Shown in pieces: positions 9,494 to 19,646 of a DNA stretch of 64,000 nt. Where the stretch lies: the NCBI GenBank assembly GCA_963738665.1, contig CAVTXL010000003.1, positions 558,001 to 622,000 of the forward strand, read 5' to 3'. This DNA comes from JABDGM01 sp963738665 (GTDB lineage: Bacteria; Planctomycetota; Planctomycetia; Pirellulales; Lacipirellulaceae). The translations under genes and the position numbers were made by a program. Positions within the stretch are counted from its first letter, which is position 1, and every line of letters begins with the position of its first letter. Below the pieces are notes generated by a model. That model did no database searches and had not been told where the DNA came from. It worked only from the letters and a program-made list of their open reading frames with translations.

Positions 9494-10390
9494 ATGTCCA
9501 CCGTTGAAAAATACTTGAAGCCGGAGGTGATCCGGCAGATTTCGCGGCTGGATTTGCGGGCGCAGTTTATCGTGAAAGGGTTTTTGCATGGGATGCACGC
9601 CAGCCCGTTTCACGGCTTCTCGGTAGAATTCAGCGAACACCGCAAGTACACGCCGGGGGACGACCCGCACGATATCGACTGGCTGGTGTACGCCAAGACC
9701 GACAAGTACTACGTCAAGAAGTTTGAAGCCGAGACGAACATTACCGGCTATCTGGCGATGGATGTAAGCCAATCGATGGCCTACACGTATCGGCAGGAGC
9801 TGACGAAGTTTGACTATTCGATCTGCCTGGCGGCGGCGCTGTGTTACCTGATGATTTTGCAGAACGACCCGGTGGGGGTCGTGACGTTTGCCAAGGAGAT
9901 CAACAACTTTTTGCCGCCCAAGAGCAAGCGGCAGCAGATCGGCAACATCTTGTCGCTGCTCTCGAAGTTGCAGCCGGCCGGCGAGACCGACGTCGGGCGA
10001 AGCCTCAGCCAACTGGCCGCGATGCTGAAGCATTCGAGTTTGGTGATGGTGTTCAGCGATTTACTGGCCGAGCCGGAGCCGATCATCTCGGCCCTGCGGC
10101 AACTGCGGCATGGCGGGAATGATGTGATCTTGTTTCACGTGCTGGACGAGGCCGAGGTCGAGTTTCCGTTCAACGGGCTTGTCGAGTTGGAAGACCCGGA
10201 GACGCGGACGAAGCTGGAGGTGGACGCGGACAGTTACCGGCGCGATTATTTGCAGGAGATCGAGGGCTTCCGTGAGCAATATCGGCGGGAATGTTTTCAG
10301 AGCGGCATCGATTATGTGGCGCTCGATACGAGCATGCCGTTTGATCGGGCGCTGACGGAGTATTTGGTGATGCGGCAATCGCGAGCGTAA
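9494..10390 (+). CDS. DUF58 domain protein
   Basis: About 298 residues, no signal peptide. ATG 9494 (MSTVEKYLKPEV) is chosen; upstream in-frame codons lie in the repeat. The DUF58 hallmark is visible at ~45-75: SPFHGFSVEFSEHRKYTPGD then DPHDIDWLVYAKTDKYYVK. It is followed by a von Willebrand A-like fold (YLAMDVSQSMAY, with D-x-S-x-S preserved as D-V-S-Q-S). Family role: DUF58 proteins are partners of MoxR ATPases and are thought to act in assembly or stress tolerance at the envelope; no reaction is known. It lies between moxR and the BatA-like gene and is intact. Confidence 0.92.
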   Translation: MSTVEKYLKPEVIRQISRLDLRAQFIVKGFLHGMHASPFHGFSVEFSEHRKYTPGDDPHDIDWLVYAKTDKYYVKKFEAETNITGYLAMDVSQSMAYTYRQELTKFDYSICLAAALCYLMILQNDPVGVVTFAKEINNFLPPKSKRQQIGNILSLLSKLQPAGETDVGRSLSQLAAMLKHSSLVMVFSDLLAEPEPIISALRQLRHGGNDVILFHVLDEAEVEFPFNGLVELEDPETRTKLEVDADSYRRDYLQEIEGFREQYRRECFQSGIDYVALDTSMPFDRALTEYLVMRQSRA

Positions 10391-10436
10391 ACGGGCTGAA
10401 GTTGCAGCTTATCCCTCCGTTGACTGCGAGAAAGTG

Positions 10437-10532
10437 AATGTTCAATGCAAAATGTTCAGTGCAAAACGAAAATGAAGGCACCTGAATTGCATTTTGCATT
10501 TGCCATTGAACGTTTTGCATTTTGCATTTCTT
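10437..10532. repeat. Heptad-phased inverted repeat (TGCAAAA/TTTTGCA type)
   Basis: The left arm has units TGTTCAATGCAAAA TGTTCAGTGCAAAA. The right arm has TTTTGCA TTTGCCA TTGAACG TTTTGCA TTTTGCA. The period is 7 (14 in the left arm) and the arms are complementary, so the transcript could fold into a long hairpin. The same type recurs at 30694-30728 and 49433-49480. Confidence 0.75.
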
Positions 10533-10574
10533 ATTGATCGAATTGGATTGGCCAATCAACAGGTTTAGCGGCTG

Positions 10575-12812
10575 ATGGGTTTTGTCACACCGGCACTTCT
10601 GGGCGGGGCTCTCTTGATCGGCGTGCCAATTGTGCTGCACCTGATCATGAAGCGCGAGGTGCAGCAGCTCATGTTTCCGGCGCTGCGATTTGTCCAGCGG
10701 CGGCGATCGCTGAATCAGCACCGGCTGCGGCTGCGGCATTTGTTGCTGCTGGCGCTGAGGTGCGCGATCATCGCGTTATTGGCAATGGCGGTGGCGCGGC
10801 CGACCTTGCGCGGCGCCGGCGGCGCGGCGGGCAAGGAGGGTGGGCCGATCGCGACCGTGCTGCTCTTCGACAATTCGCTGCGGATGCAGTATCAGCACGA
10901 GAACCAGACACGGCTGGAGCGCGCGAAGGAGCTCGGGAAGTGGCTGGTCCAGCAATTGCCGAACGATAAGCCGGTGACGGTGATTGATCGCGCGGGCGCC
11001 AGCGGGGGCAGTCGATCGATCGCGACGCGGCCGAGCTGCGGATAGAGCGGCTGGAGCTGAGTGCGGTGGTGCGGACGCCGGAGGAAGCGCTGCGCGATGC
11101 GACTGACTGGCTGCGGCAGCAGCGCGATTATCGCGGCGAGATATACGTATTCACTGATTTGGCGTCCGAGGCCTGGCCCGACGATTTGCTGGCGAGCACG
11201 GCGAAGCGGCTCGACGAGCTGCCGGGCACGAACGTGTATGTGGTCGACGTGGGAGCGGAGCGGCCGCAGAATTTGGGAATCGCGCCGCTGCGATTATCGA
11301 CCCAGCAGCTTGGGCCGGGCGGGCTGTTGCAAATTGACGCGAATTTGCTGCACGCGGGCGAGGCAGGCGCGCAGACGTCGGACGGCGCAAAGGAGGGGGC
11401 CGACGAGGGTGGTACAGAGACCACCGTCGAGTTGTATCTCACGTCCAAAAACGGCGGCGCCGAGAAGCGTGGGCAGCAGGTAGTGTCGCCGACGGCCGAG
11501 GGACCGTCGCCGGTCGAGTTCTCGCTGAGCGGCCTGGAGCTCGGAACGCATCAGGGCTATTTACGGATCGTCGGCAGCGATCCCCTGCCCTGCGACGACG
11601 TGCGCTACTTCACGGTGGATGTACGACCGCCGAGTCATATTCTGCTTTTGGGACAAGCGGGGACGGACACGGTGTTTCTGCGCGAGGCGCTGGCGCCGTC
11701 GGCGGCATCGGGAGCGGTGCCGCCAAAGTTTGTTTGCGAAGAGCGGGGATTCGATCAACTTACGAGTGCGGACCTGGCGAAATTCGACGCGATTTGCCTG
11801 GCCGACCCGCCGCCGCTGCCGGCCGCGGCCTGGCAGGCGCTGGCGCGGTACGTGGAGGGGGGCGGCGGGCTGGGCGTGTTTTTGGGGCGCCGCGCCGGCC
11901 GCGATGAGATGAATGCGAGCGCGCCGCAGCAACTGCTGCCGGCCGAGCTCAAGTGGGTTTCGCGCGACGCGACGTACCTGCGGCCGGTGGCGGTCGAGCA
12001 CCCGGCGCTGGCCGATTTGCGGGGCCTAGTCGACATCGCGCCGTGGTCGGAGTTTCCCGTATTTCAATATTGGGAACTGGAGCCGGGCGCGGGAGGGCGC
12101 GTATGTCGTCGCGAGCTATGCGAATGGGAAGCCGGCGCTTGTGGAGCGGCATGTGGGCCGGGGACGCGTCTTGATGATGACGACGAGCGTTTCCGATCCG
12201 GCCTACGGCGATCCATGGAATCTGCTCGCGACTGGGCCCGAGCCGTGGCCGTTTTTGGCGCTCACGAGCAGCATCGCTGAGTACTTGGCCGGAACGAGCG
12301 AGGAACAATTGAACTACTTGGCTGGCCAAACGGCGACATTGCGACCGGCGGCCGGTGAAGAAGTCACTAGTTACGTGCTCGAGGTGCCGGGTTCGGGCGC
12401 GGTTCGGACGGTGACGGGCGCAACGGCGCCGGGCGAGAATGGTTTGACAATTGCCACGACCGAGGCGCTCGGCAACTACCGCGTGCTGGCCGGCGGCGAA
12501 CAGGCAAGGCTGGACAGGGGTTTCAGCATCAATTGCGGCCTGCAGATGAGCGAGCTGGCGCGGACGACGCCGGAACACGTCGCGGCCGCGCTGGGAAAGG
12601 ATCGCGTGCGGTTTGCACGGACGCGCGAGGAGATTGAAGTCCGCGTCGGTCAGGGGCGCGTCGGCCGGGAGCTGTTTCCGGCGCTGATTCTGGCCGTCGT
12701 GCTGGTGTTAGCGGGCGAGCAGATCTTGGCGAATCGCTTTTATGAAGGGGAGTCGAGAGCTGAGCGTCGAGAATCAAAGGCCGGAAGCGGTGCGCTGGCG
12801 CTCAAGACGTAG
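10575..12812 (+). CDS. BatA-like membrane protein with GATase/VWA-like middle, two frameshifts
   Basis: Repaired product ~745 residues. ATG 10575 begins the BatA (aerotolerance regulator) N-terminus: a membrane helix (GFVTPALLGGALLIGVPIVL), then H-L-I-M-K-R-E-V-Q-Q-L-M-F-P-A-L-R-F-V and a second helix. Next come a VWA-like segment (ATVLLFDNSLRM) and a GATase1-like part (HILLLGQAGTD ... YVEGGGGLGVFLGRR). A final helix near the end (LFPALILAVVLVLAGEQILA) precedes a short tail. The frame changes at ~11010-11035 and again at ~12085-12100, where G-A-Y-V-V-A-S-Y-A-N-G-K continues in a new frame. The last ~15 residues (ESRAERRESKAG) are encoded by a heptad repeat at 12751-12783. Probably a partner of the MoxR/DUF58 pair; molecular role unknown. 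Confidence 0.82.
12751..12783. repeat. Heptad repeat encoding the C-terminal tail of the BatA-like protein
   Basis: Units GAGTCGA GAGCTGA GCGTCGA GAATCAA AGGCCGG, in frame with the upstream gene and translated as ESRAERRESKAG. The same type (GAGAGTC GAGAGCG GAGAGCC) is intergenic at 40778-40856. Confidence 0.65.
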
Positions 12813-12825
12813 GCTTTGTTCGAAC

Positions 12826-12930
12826 CACCCTCTTCTTCCGGGAGAGGGCCGGGGTGAGGGTGTGCTGCCGCATATCGAGGCCACCTCACCCTGCCCTCTC
12901 TCGCAGGGGGAGAGGGTGTTGAGGCAAAGC
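12826..12930. repeat. Heptad-phased inverted repeat (GGGAGAGGGCC/CCCTCTC type)
   Basis: Intergenic between the BatA-like and VWA genes: GGGAGAG GGCCGGG GTGAGGG on one side, CTCACCC TGCCCTC TCTCGCA GGGGGAG on the other. Related sequence lies inside genes at 16409-16442 and 62065-62092. Confidence 0.75.
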
Positions 12931-12976
12931 CCAACTCTGGCCCTTCACTCTTAGTTCTTGGTGCTCGACCTATACG

Positions 12977-15332
12977 ATGACCGAGTTGCGGTTTCAACCT
13001 GTGGCGAGTTGGCCGGTGATCGCCCTGCTGGCGGCGATTCTCATCGGGCTGCTATGGGTGCGCCCGCGATTCGTGCGGCTAACGGGTTGGCAATGGGCGG
13101 TGCTGGTAGGGCTGCGGCTGGCGGTCGTGCTGCTGATGCTGGTGGCGCTGGTGCGGCCGATGCTGGTGTACACGAAGACCGAACCGGTGCGGGCGTCGCT
13201 GGTGCTGCTCGTGGATGGGTCGCGGAGCATGCAAGTCGCGGATTCGTTGGGCGACCGCTCGCGATGGACGGCCGTGCAGACGCTACTGAAGTCGTCGCAA
13301 GGCGACTTGGCCAAGCTGGCCGAGAAGTGGGACGTGAAGGTGTACGAGTTCGACTTCGACACGCACAAGCTCGACTTCAAGGACGGACGCGTGGGATTGG
13401 CCGCCGCGCCCGAGGGCGAGCAATCGGCGATTGGGGCCGCGATCGATGACGTGCTGGGGCGCGAAACCAGCGGCCGCGTGCTGGGGGTGATGTTGTTGTC
13501 GGACGGAGCGCAGCGGGCAACGGCCCCGCGCGATTTGTTGCCGCAAGTGGCCGTGCGCCGATTGGCGGCCGACAACATTCCGCTCTATACGTTCACGTTC
13601 GGCAAATCGGGCGGGAGCGAGCGGACCGACCTCGCGATCAGCGATCTCGTGACGAAAGAAACGATATTCTCCGAAACGCCGACCGACGTCCGCGGCACGG
13701 TGACCGCGCAGGGCTACGCGAATCAGCCGGCACGAGTGCAACTGCTGTGGGAAGGGGCGGAGGGCATGCAGGCGGTCGATACGCGGCAGATCGACACAGG
13801 CGTCGAAGGGGCAGGCGCGCCGGTCTCATTGCAGTACACGCCGAAGGCGGCGGGTGAATATAAAGTGACGCTCCGTGTTGAACCGCGCGAAGGGGAGCTC
13901 GTGACGACCAACAACGAGGTCAGCACGTTTGTCACCGTGCGGGCCGGGGGGATCAATGTGCTGTACCTGGTGGGGGCGACGAGGATCGGCGGCGAGCCGG
14001 GGCCGGAGCAGCGTTTTGTTCGCTCGGCGCTGGCGCGTTCGCCGGACATTGTCGTCGAGCGGCAGCTCGTGAACTACAAGCCGATGGGGCTGGACCTGCG
14101 GAATGAAATTCAGAGCGGCAAGTATGACGTCATTCTGATCGACGACGTCGATTCCCAGGGACTGAGCGCGGCGTCGTGGCAGGCGATTGCCGAGCGTGTG
14201 CGGCGGGGTACGGGCTTGATGATGATGGGCGGGTACCACAGTTTCGGACCGGGCGGATTTCGCGATAACCCGCTCGCCGACGTGTTGCCGCTCGATATTG
14301 GGCCGCGCAGAATCAGCGGTTCGGCGACCCGGTGCGGGCGGACGTGCAGATCACCGAGCCGGTGAAGATGGTGCCGGCGGCGCCGGTCGGCGTGCGGCAC
14401 CCGATCATGCAAATTGAGGGGTCTGGGGTCAGGGGTCAGGGGGCGGGGGGAAGCTCGCTCGAAGCGATTTGGAATTTGTTGCCACCGCTGGACGGGGCGA
14501 ATCGGTTCGCACACAGCGAGCTAAAACCGAACGCCAGCGTGCTGGCCGAGGCAAACGATGCCGAGCGACATCCGTTGTTGGTCGCGGGCCAATCCGGCAG
14601 CGGCCGGACGCTGGCATTTGCCGGGGATACGACATGGCACTGGCAGATGGAGGGCTTTGGGGACGCCCATCGGCGGTTCTGGCGGCAGTGCATCTTGTGG
14701 CTGGCCAAGCAAGACGAGCAGACCGAGGGACGGGTGTGGATTCGCCTGGCCGGGCGGCGCGTGCAGCGCGGCACGCGCGTCGATTTCAACGTCGGGACCG
14801 AGACGGCGGAGCATGAGCCGGTCGCGGGGTGCGGTTTGAAGTCAGCGTGCAAACGCCGGAGGGAAAGAATGTGGAAGTGCCGGCGGTGCGGGTTTCGCCG
14901 GCGCGAGATTCGAAAGATGGCGCGAGTTCGAACGATGCTGGCGGAAACGCGTCCACGTGGGGGGCCACGTTTCGGGACACGGCCGCGGCGGGCGATTATC
15001 GGATCGTCGTCACGGCCCGCGAGGGGAACAACGTGCTGGGAAAGGCCGAGGCGCGGTTCTTGGTGCCGCAACAAGATTTGGAACTAGACCGCCCCGCGGC
15101 CGAGCCAACGCTGATGGCCCAACTGGCCGACATGACCAAGCCAGCCGGCGGAGCGGCGCTGGCAGCCGAAGAACTGCCCGGTTTGCTCAAACGCTTGGCG
15201 GCGCAGCCGCCGGAGGTCAAGGAAGAGGTGATCAAGAAGGTGACCTACTGGGACACCTGGCCGTTTTTCTTGATGTTCGTAGGGCTCTTAGGGACGGAGT
15301 GGTATTTGAGGAAGCGGTGGGGGATGGTGTAA
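12977..15332 (+). CDS. Large VWA/GATase-like membrane protein, two frameshifts
   Basis: Repaired product ~785 residues. ATG 12977 (MTELRFQPVASWPVIALLAA) starts two N-terminal membrane helices. A VWA domain follows with the metal-site motif D-G-S-R-S-M-Q at ~76. Then come beta-sandwich repeats, a GATase1-like domain (INVLYLVGATRIGGEPGPEQ ... YDVILIDDVDSQGL ... MMMGGYHSFGPGGFRDNPL), another beta-sandwich and a C-terminal helix (TWPFFLMFVGLLGTEWYL). The frame shifts near 14310-14330 and 14815-14830. At 14417-14450 a GGGGTCA heptad repeat is read in frame as E-G-S-G-V-R-G-Q-G-A-G-G. It is last in the moxR run; family members are thought to act at the envelope, with no proven function. Confidence 0.85.
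14417..14450. repeat. In-frame heptad repeat inside the VWA gene
   Basis: GGTCTGG GGTCAGG GGTCAGG GGGCGGG, four 7-base units read as a glycine-rich insert between the HPIMQI and SLEAIWNLLPPLDG segments of the protein. Confidence 0.65.
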
Positions 15333-15349
15333 GAAATACGTCGCTCAGG

Positions 15350-15991
15350 CTAGGGATGGGCCAGGCGCTCGAGACGATCACGAATCTCAATGTCTAGGTT
15401 TTCAACCAAACCCAGCTTCGCGTGGTAGCGGTACCCAGAATGGGAGCGACCGGCTGCCTCTAAGGCGATACGCGCAAACTGTCCCGCGGCTTCCAATTGT
15501 CCTTCATCGGCTGCCATGAATGACTGAATTGCCGCCAGTTGAAACTGCTCAATCGGAAATGTTGCGAGATGTGATTTGCCCCAATCTAGAAACTGGCGAG
15601 CTTCCGGATAAAGATGTCGCATCGTGCGTACAACGACGAGCCAAGGAAAAGCCAACCAAACGTTGGTTCGTATTCCAGGACATTTCAGTTCGGCCGCGAG
15701 AGAAGCGCGGTATTCATCCAACGCGTCATCGAAATTGTTGAGGGCAAGGTGACATTCGGCCATTTGCAGGTGCGCGTGCGGCATTTGCGACTTCTCTGCA
15801 AATTCGTCAAAAAGCCGTTTCAACAATTCCATTGCGGGGCAAACTTCGCCCGCTTGCACAAGATAAAAAGCTTGGATTCGGAGATATTGGGCCTTGTGAA
15901 ATTGGCCTCGACTTCGAAATAGTCGCTGAAAGAACTCCGAACGGTCTTGCTCGGTCCAGGTCGTGCGACGATACCATTGTTCACGCGACAT
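15350..15991 (-). CDS. TPR-like repeat protein
   Basis: About 213 residues. ATG 15991 (MSREQWYRRTTW) is preferred to the TTG two codons upstream. Helical repeats resembling tetratricopeptides are visible: AQYLRIQAFYLVQAGEVCPA, HAHLQMAECHLALNNFDDAL and a later FPIEQFQLAAIQSFMAADEG, with alanine/leucine spacing typical of TPR pairs. No signal peptide or membrane helix, so probably cytosolic and used in protein contacts. Its end lies 17 bp from the end of the convergent VWA gene. Base composition is lower in GC than its neighbours, and no closer family was recognised. Confidence 0.6.
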   Translation of the reverse strand: MSREQWYRRTTWTEQDRSEFFQRLFRSRGQFHKAQYLRIQAFYLVQAGEVCPAMELLKRLFDEFAEKSQMPHAHLQMAECHLALNNFDDALDEYRASLAAELKCPGIRTNVWLAFPWLVVVRTMRHLYPEARQFLDWGKSHLATFPIEQFQLAAIQSFMAADEGQLEAAGQFARIALEAAGRSHSGYRYHAKLGLVENLDIEIRDRLERLAHP

Positions 15992-16006
15992 AGGCAACGT
16001 TCCGGT

Positions 16007-16739
16007 CTATGGAGTGTGCGCCGTCCACGTCCAGTGTCGGTCGGAGTTCATTTGGACAGATTCCGGAGCATAGCCGAATTCGGCGACCAACTCGCGGATT
16101 TCGTCGAGCGTCAGCGCGGCCCGCAGCGAATCGGCAAGAAGCTTTTGTTGGTAGGCTGTCGCGCCGGCCGCATAGGTCGCTATAAGGTGCTGGACTCGCG
16201 CTTCGTCGCTGGGGCGGCAGAGGTCGCGGTGGAATAACAGGCCGCCCGGCGCTGTGACGCGGATCGCTTCGGCGACGACCTGCCGCGGCTGGGCGATGTG
16301 GTGGAGGATGCTGTTGCTGATGGTGGCGTCGAACGTGGCATCCGAGAAGGGGGGCTGTTTGGCGTCGGCGAGGAGCAATTCAACACGGCTAGTTAACGCT
16401 TTGGAAGAACCCTCCCCTGGCCCCTTCCTGGGAGCGAGGGGGAATTCGCGGGCGACGTTTTTTTGCGCTATGGGCCAGCATGTGCTGGGCGGCGTCTATG
16501 GCGGTGACGTGGATGTTCGCCGCGCGGCGGCACAGTTCGATGGGGATCTGGGCAGTGCCGGCCCCTAAGTCGAGGACGCGGATGATTGGTCGCTGAAGCG
16601 ACCAGTCCAAATGGGTGTCGAGCGCGGTCAGGAAGTCGGTGACGAATACCGCGTTGACCGCGGCGTGGTCCATCGTGTCGTACTCTCGCGCGTCCTCGGC
16701 GGTGTCCATCAGTTCGGGTTCGAGAGTGCGTAGTAACAT
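16007..16739 (-). CDS. SAM-dependent methyltransferase (class I), frameshifted, carrying repeat inserts
   Basis: ATG 16739; ~243 residues when repaired. Class I methyltransferase motifs: motif I V-L-D-L-G-A-G-T-A-Q-I-P, acidic loop A-I-D-A-A, motif II/III F-D-A-T-I-S-N-S-I-L-H-H-I, then E-A-I-R-V-T-A-P-G-G-L-L-F. Substrate unknown. A run of seven A at ~16464-16470 should be six: with six the reading is A-H-S-A-K-N-V-A-R-E-F and then continues in frame to V-E-L-L-L-A-D-A-K-Q. Two repeats are translated in frame: family A hairpin (D-W-S-L-Q-R-P-I-I) at 16586-16608 just before motif I, and a GGGAGCGAGGGGG-type repeat (P-L-A-P-R-K-G-P-G-E-G) at 16409-16442. Confidence 0.8.
16409..16442. repeat. 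In-frame heptad repeat inside the methyltransferase gene
   Basis: CCCTCCCCTGG CCCC TTCCTGGGAGCGAGGGGG: same sequence type as the intergenic repeat at 12826-12930. It lies between motif I and motif II, a surface-loop position in this fold. Confidence 0.7.
16586..16608. repeat. Hairpin repeat, family A copy 2, in frame
   Basis: GGTCGCTGAAGCGACC followed by AGTCC. Identical to 8299-8321 except for one base pair of the stem changed on both sides (A-T to G-C). It encodes residues just before the S-adenosylmethionine-binding motif. Confidence 0.75.
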
Positions 16740-16754
16740 TTGCTTGAATCCGAT

Positions 16755-16848
16755 TCGAACCGCAAATGAACGCTAATCTGCGCTAATGTGATCAGAAGGC
16801 CTGATTGTGTTCATTAGCGTCAATCAGCGTTCATTAGCGGTTGCGAAC
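16755..16848. repeat. Heptad-phased inverted repeat (CGCTAAT type)
   Basis: AACCGC AAATGAA CGCTAAT CTGCGCT AATG on the left and TTCATTA GCGTCAA TCAGCGT TCATTAG CGGTT on the right form complementary arms between the methyltransferase and MDR genes. The same type is at 31591-31650. Confidence 0.75.
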
Positions 16849-16858
16849 TTCAGCATTT

Positions 16859-17851
16859 TTAAGGTCGGATGATTATCTTCCCCGCCAGCGTTCCTGCTTT
16901 GCCGATCGTGTTTTCTTCTTGCAGGCGGTGGGCCGCGGCCGTCTGGTCGAGGGGCAGGACGCGATCGATGCGCGGTGTTAGTTTGCCCTCGCTGAGCCAG
17001 CGGTTGATGTCGGCGGCGGCGCTGCGCTGTTCGTCGGGCGTGGCGTTGAACATCGCAAAGCCGTAAAGGCGGCAGCCTTTGACGTAGAACGGACCGACTG
17101 GGAACGGCGGGCGGGCGTCGCGGCCGGCCATCAGGATCATCCGGCCCCGCGGGGCGAGCAGCTCGATCGTCCGATCGAAGTTGGGCTCGCGAAGCGTTTC
17201 CCACCAGACATTGAGGCCGCCCGGCGCGAATTGTTTGACGCTCGCCGCAACGTCCTCGGTCTTGTAATTGACGGCCAAGTCGGCACCGAGCGCGCGGCAC
17301 GCTTTCACTTTCTCGTCGCTGCCAGCCGTCGTGAAAACGCGCGCGCCGAGCGCCTTGGCCATTTGCACGACCATCGAGCCGACGCCGCCCGTGCCGCCGT
17401 TGACGAACAGCGTTTCGCCCGGCTGCAATTGAGCGTCGCGAACCAGGCCCAGGTGCGCGGTGATTCCCGTAACACCGCAGGCGGCGGCAGCTTCGTCACT
17501 CACGCCGGCGGGAATCGGATAGAGAAACGACTCGTCCACGGCCGCGTATTCGGCAAACGTGCCCTGCCGGCCGAGCAGGCCTTGGCTCGAGCCCCAAACG
17601 CGGTCGCCCGGCTTGAATCGCTGCGCAGCGGGCCCGATTGCTTCCACCACGCCGGCCAGGTCGCAGCCGACGACAAACGGCCGCGGCAACTCCATTTTCA
17701 CCAGCCCGCTGCGGATGTAAGTATCGATCGGGTTGAGGGCCGCGGCCGTAACGCGGACCAGCACCTGGCTTTCGGCGGGCGTGGGCTGGGGCAAATCGCC
17801 GACGATGATGTTCTCAGGCGGGCCGGGCTCGTTGATGTAGGCGGCTTTCAT
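16859..17851 (-). CDS. NADPH:quinone oxidoreductase-like protein (zinc-independent MDR family)
   Basis: 330 residues, intact, with a good RBS (CAGGAGAC) before ATG 17851. Medium-chain dehydrogenase/reductase: GroES-like N-terminus (VLVRVTAAALNPIDTYIRSG, VVGCDLAGVVEAIG, F-K-P-G-D-R-V-W-G) and Rossmann domain with the QOR-type signature ETLFVNGGTGGVGSMVVQMA at ~145-165. The zinc-binding cysteines of alcohol dehydrogenases are absent, which fits the quinone oxidoreductase/zeta-crystallin branch using NADPH. It would act in the cytosol on quinones or enones; the exact substrate cannot be told. It follows the methyltransferase on the same strand order but is separated from it by a repeat. Confidence 0.85.
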   Translation of the reverse strand: MKAAYINEPGPPENIIVGDLPQPTPAESQVLVRVTAAALNPIDTYIRSGLVKMELPRPFVVGCDLAGVVEAIGPAAQRFKPGDRVWGSSQGLLGRQGTFAEYAAVDESFLYPIPAGVSDEAAAACGVTGITAHLGLVRDAQLQPGETLFVNGGTGGVGSMVVQMAKALGARVFTTAGSDEKVKACRALGADLAVNYKTEDVAASVKQFAPGGLNVWWETLREPNFDRTIELLAPRGRMILMAGRDARPPFPVGPFYVKGCRLYGFAMFNATPDEQRSAAADINRWLSEGKLTPRIDRVLPLDQTAAAHRLQEENTIGKAGTLAGKIIIRP

Positions 17852-18074
17852 TGCGTGTCTCCTGTTACGATTGTCCGCATTCGTTTTAGCGGTTGTGGAC
17901 GGGAGTGCAATGGAGCGGTTCGTCGCGGCGACCTATAATTGGGTGAATTGTCGAATTGGATAACATTGATCACCCGTGAGGAAACGGGCGGAGCAAGTTC
18001 CGCTGCCCACCGGCCCGCCGGGGGAATAACGCAGTTCTCTACGATACGATTCTTCACGTCCGTTGCCCGCTACG

Positions 18075-19642
18075 ATGCGCGAATCACGCACAACCACTGG
18101 AATTCTGATCGTCGTGCTGTTGGCGGTGATTGGCTATTTGCTCGTAACGCTGCCTGGGAAGCTACTGGAGGGTTTTGCGCGGGCGAAAGAAGTCGCGCCC
18201 TGGGCCAGTTATGTTTATTTGGCGGTGGTCGGCGCAGGGCGCTGATTCTTTCGGGGATCACGATCACCATTCTCCTGCGGATCCGGCGGGCGACGCGGCA
18301 GAAGTCGGCTGAGCGGGCGCGGCGGAATATGAGCCCCAGCGAGATGAGCGCCGCCCAGAAGTCGCGGGAGCTGGCCGACAATCTGGCCACCAGCAAGGCG
18401 TTTGCCGAGGGAGAGCAAGTTTCACCTGCGATGCGGGCCGAGGTGCAGGCGGCGCTCGATGAGCTGGAGGCAAAGCGGGAGTCGAAGCAGCTCGAGATCG
18501 TGGCGTTCGGGACGATCTCGAGCGGCAAATCTTCACTGCTGAACGCCCTGGCCGGCCGGGCGGCGTTTCGCACCAACGTGGTCGGCGGCACGACCGTTTC
18601 GCGGAGCGAGATCACCTGGCCGGGCGCCGGCGACGATCGCGTCGTCTTGATCGATACGCCGGGGCTGGCCGAGGTCCGGGGCGAATCGCGGGCGGCTGCG
18701 GCGGCCGAAGCGGCCAAGAATGCCGACTTGGTGCTGTTCGTCGTTGATGGGCCGCTGAAGTCGTATGAGCATGAGTTGATCGACGCGCTGGCGGCGATGG
18801 AGAAGCGAATCGTCGTCTGTTTGAACAAAGAAGATTGGTACGACGCGGGCGATCGCGATGAGCTCGTCAAGCAACTAGCGGAGCAGGTGCGGCCGGCGGT
18901 GAGTGTGGCGGACGTCGTGGCCGTGCGATCGCGGCCGGCGTCGCGGCGGCGGGTACGGGTGCTTTCGGACGGCAGCGAACAGATGGAAGAAGTAGCGGTC
19001 GAGCCGGATATTGAACCGTTGGCACGGCGCATGCTCACAATCGTCCAGCGTGACGGGCGCGAGCTGCTGTTGGCCAACTTGCTGCTGCAATCGCGCGGGC
19101 TGGTCGATGAGGCGAAAGAGCGCGTGCTGGCAACGCTCGACGCGCGGGCGGACGAGCTGGTCAGCAAATATATGTGGGCGGCCGGAGGCGTGGCTGCGAT
19201 GAATCCGATTCCGCTGCTGGATTTGGCTGGCGGCAGCGCGATCACCGTGAAGATGGTGCTCGACCTGGCGGCGATTTACAAGCAGCCAGTTGACGCGGAC
19301 GCGATCGTGCAACTGTTGGGTCAGTTGGGCAAGAACCTGGTGGCGATGGTCGGTGCGACGGCGGCTTCGCCGGCGCTGGCGGCCGGGGTGGCGTCGATTT
19401 TGAAAACGGTGCCCGGCATCGGCACGATCGCGGGGGGCGTGATCCAGGGGCTGGTGCAGGCGGTCGTCACGCGGTGGATCGGCCGTGTTTTTTGTGAATA
19501 CTTCCGCAACGAGATGCAAGCGCCGCCAGACGGCATTGCCGAGCTCGCGCGACGGAAATGGGAAGAAGTGACGCGGCCGGAGCAGCTCCGCAAGTTGATT
19601 CAGATCGGCCGCGAACGTCTGTCAAAGAGAGACGCGAAGTAG
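18075..19642 (+). CDS. Membrane-anchored dynamin-like GTPase with DUF697-type C-terminus, frameshifted
   Basis: Repaired product ~522 residues. ATG 18075 opens two N-terminal membrane helices (TTGILIVVLLAVIGYLLV; WASYVYLAVVGAG/ALILSGITITILL). The frame breaks at ~18238, where GCAGGGCGCTG needs one more G to continue. The GTPase domain has P-loop FGTISSGKSSLLNALAG, switch G-G-T-T-V-S, D-T-P-G-L-A-E-V and N-K-E-D. The C-terminal half carries hydrophobic segments (MNPIPLLDLAGGSAITVKMV, AVVGATAAS, GIGTIAGGVIQGLVQAVVT) like DUF697/YcjF proteins. Family knowledge: such GTPases act at the inner membrane; the function is not settled. It lies 4 bp before a second, related GTPase, so the two are probably translated together. 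Confidence 0.85.
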
Positions 19643-19646
19643 TTTT

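Noticed and set aside
10437..10532. Possible CRISPR-like array from regular short repeats
   Set aside because: Units are 7 bases, directly adjoining and inverted; there are no spacers, no ~30-base repeats and no cas genes.
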